Source of the DNA: Victivallales bacterium
GTDB taxonomy: Bacteria > Verrucomicrobiota > Lentisphaeria > Oligosphaerales > Oligosphaeraceae
Assembly: GCA_017431185.1 (NCBI GenBank)
Contig: JAFRLP010000227.1
Span: 1-16,258, forward strand
Reading direction: 5' to 3'
Length of the DNA stretch: 16,258 nt
Positions within the stretch are counted from its first letter, which is position 1; the number at the start of each line of letters is the position of its first letter. The notes below the pieces were generated by a model, which had not been told where the DNA came from, did not search any database, and saw only the letters and a list, made by a program, of their open reading frames with translations. Shown here one piece after another: positions 14,926 through 16,258 of this stretch. The translations under genes were made by a program, and so were the position numbers.

Positions 14926-15657
14926 ATGGACGAAATTTGGGCCATTGCCGGCAGTACCTGGCGCAATGTCTTGCGGCGGAAAGTCATCTATTTCCTGATT
15001 TTCTGTGTCTGGGTGCTGGTCGGCTGCGCACTGAACTACAACATTCTGACCTTGGGACTGGAGAAAAACCTGCTGGTGGACGTTTCCCTGCTGCTTTCCA
15101 CCATCACCGCCATCCTCACGGTCATCTCCGTCACCTTTGAGATTGCCCGCGAACTGAAGAACGGCGAGGCCTCGAACCTGCTGAGCAAGCCGCTGGGGCG
15201 CACGCACTATCTGCTTGGCAAGATGATCGGCAACATGATTGTCGGTTTTGTGCTGGTGGCACTGGTCGCCATCGGCTCCTTCGTCATTTTCCGCATGAAC
15301 TACAATGACCCGCTGACCCGTGCGATGGGGCAGGCGCAGCTGCTCATCATCCTGTCGATGATTCCGATGTCCGCCGTTGGCGTGCTCTTCGCCATCCTCC
15401 TGCCGGAAATCGTCGCGCCTGTGGTCACCGCCCTGGTCATCTGGTTTGGCTTCTCCACGGGCCTGCTGAACAACATCCCCGTCCTCTACGGCGGCATTCT
15501 GCCTGATTTGGATATCTTCAATCTCAAGGGATGCAGTGTCTATCACATCTGGATTCCCTGGATGTATGTATTCAAGGCGCTGGTGCTGGGAGTGCTGTAC
15601 GCGGCCTTTGCCGCTTCCCTGGCCAGCCTGATCTTCAACCGCAAGGACATTCGCTAA
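14926..15657 (+). CDS. ABC-2 type transporter permease
   Basis: 243-residue inner-membrane protein with about six hydrophobic segments: residues roughly 20-38, 50-75, 100-122, 142-163, 165-185 and 208-232. The cytoplasmic stretch ARELKNGEASNLLSKPLGRTHYLLGK, between the second and third segments, corresponds to the ABC-2 family feature usually seen as E-x-G-T-x-x-x-LLS-x-P-x-x-R-x-x-x-x-x-GK. A good Shine-Dalgarno (AAGGAG, 14910-14915) lies 10 bases before the ATG. It probably forms a homodimer with two copies of the ATPase encoded upstream. The cargo is unknown; the next gene may encode an accessory protein. Confidence 0.9.
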   Translation: MDEIWAIAGSTWRNVLRRKVIYFLIFCVWVLVGCALNYNILTLGLEKNLLVDVSLLLSTITAILTVISVTFEIARELKNGEASNLLSKPLGRTHYLLGKMIGNMIVGFVLVALVAIGSFVIFRMNYNDPLTRAMGQAQLLIILSMIPMSAVGVLFAILLPEIVAPVVTALVIWFGFSTGLLNNIPVLYGGILPDLDIFNLKGCSVYHIWIPWMYVFKALVLGVLYAAFAASLASLIFNRKDIR

Positions 15658-15678
15658 AAAAGAGGACGGTTACCATCC

Positions 15679-16258
15679 ATGAAACAGACCATTATTCTAG
15701 TTTTTGTGCTGGTCATCTCCCTGGTGGGGAGTTCCATTCTTTCCCGTCACCTCTATCGTCTGCGCCAGAATCTGGTGCCCGAACAGGTGGCCATGCAGCG
15801 CCGTCCCATCGGCGGTTTCCACAAATTCCTGGCTGACGCCGAGTGGATGCGCTATATCAATTATCTGGGCGGGGTGGGAAAAGTCGATGAGACGAATGCC
15901 GATGAGGTGACTCGTCGCCTGGAGAAGCTCATCGCGCTTGACCCCAACCAGGAACACCTTTATCGGGACGGCGTCTCCTTCCTGACCCACGCCGACCCCG
16001 AGAAGGCTCTGGACTTCTATCGCAATGCCTGCCAGAACAAGCATTTGAGGCACAATGCCGAAATCCCCTTCTATGCCGGGCTGCTCATCATCCGGCATCT
16101 GGAGAAGCCTGATTACGAGGAGGCCGCCAAATTCTTCCAGATGGCGATGATGCGTCCCGTCGGCGAAACCAATGTCAGCGGGGCGGCGCGTCACTTCTTC
16201 TTTAACTGCAAGGCGCAGCTCTTTGCGGAAAAGAACAAGGTCGATGACCGTCGTGCCC
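15679..16258 (+). CDS. Membrane-anchored protein with repeat-like helical domain, 3' end beyond the window
   Basis: Open from the ATG at 15679 to the window edge, with 193 codons seen. Residues 5-21 (IILVFVLVISLVGSSIL) are a single hydrophobic anchor or signal sequence, followed by a polar helical region. DPNQEHLYRDGVSFLTHADPEKALDFYRNAC and the later YEEAAKFFQMAMMRP resemble tetratricopeptide units, with A-x-x-F-Y/F and a terminal P, but the match is loose. It starts 21 bp after the permease stop, with AGAGGA at a long spacing, so it is probably the third gene of the exporter operon. I do not recognise a named family; a periplasmic scaffold or cargo-handling role is a guess. Confidence 0.6.
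   Translation, partial: MKQTIILVFVLVISLVGSSILSRHLYRLRQNLVPEQVAMQRRPIGGFHKFLADAEWMRYINYLGGVGKVDETNADEVTRRLEKLIALDPNQEHLYRDGVSFLTHADPEKALDFYRNACQNKHLRHNAEIPFYAGLLIIRHLEKPDYEEAAKFFQMAMMRPVGETNVSGAARHFFFNCKAQLFAEKNKVDDRRA

Noticed and set aside
1..16258. CRISPR array, tRNA/rRNA genes, insertion sequences or phage/defence modules
   Set aside because: No regularly spaced repeats, cloverleaf-like genes, transposase motifs or terminal inverted repeats were seen; the coding content accounts for nearly all of the window.

Overview
The window looks like chromosomal DNA from a Gram-negative, GC-rich bacterium. A WaaP/Kdo-kinase-like gene points to a lipopolysaccharide outer membrane. The mix of a gingipain-like protease fusion and a divergent GH78 enzyme would fit the PVC group (Lentisphaerae, Kiritimatiellae and relatives), but no rRNA or other decisive marker is present, so that placement is a weak inference. 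No tRNA, rRNA, CRISPR array, IS element or phage gene was seen. Two divergent gene blocks face away from an AT-rich control region at about 6471-6606.

Minus-strand block (read from 6470 down to 1). First comes a three-gene cluster: a WaaP-like kinase, an ABC-3 family metal permease without its ATPase or binding protein, and a YraN/UPF0102 nuclease-like protein. After a 169-bp gap with a possible promoter comes a tight housekeeping run: ribBA, ribH, nusB, ftsY and a cysteine synthase gene. ribH and nusB overlap at stop/start, and the other gaps in this run are 13-36 bp. Riboflavin synthesis, rRNA antitermination, SRP-dependent membrane targeting and cysteine synthesis would therefore share a transcript. 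The cysteine synthase gene has a one-base frameshift near position 244, and its last few codons lie beyond the left edge.

Plus-strand block (6607 to the right edge). A 1535-residue exported protein joins a gingipain-type C25 cysteine endopeptidase to an M14 zinc carboxypeptidase of the CPE/CPN/CPD type, with Ig-like, EF-hand/dockerin-like and transthyretin-like modules and a C-terminal tandem repeat. A cytoplasmic GH78-type alpha-L-rhamnosidase-like enzyme follows. After 205 bp of AT-rich intergenic DNA with a possible promoter and a terminator-like hairpin come an ABC-2 type exporter (ATPase, then permease) and the start of a membrane-anchored, repeat-like helical protein cut by the right edge.

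The most notable items are the C25-M14 double protease, the nested palindromes at its promoter, the hairpins in the ABC leader and at the ATPase/permease junction, and the frameshift in the cysteine synthase. The rest of the window is ordinary chromosomal content.
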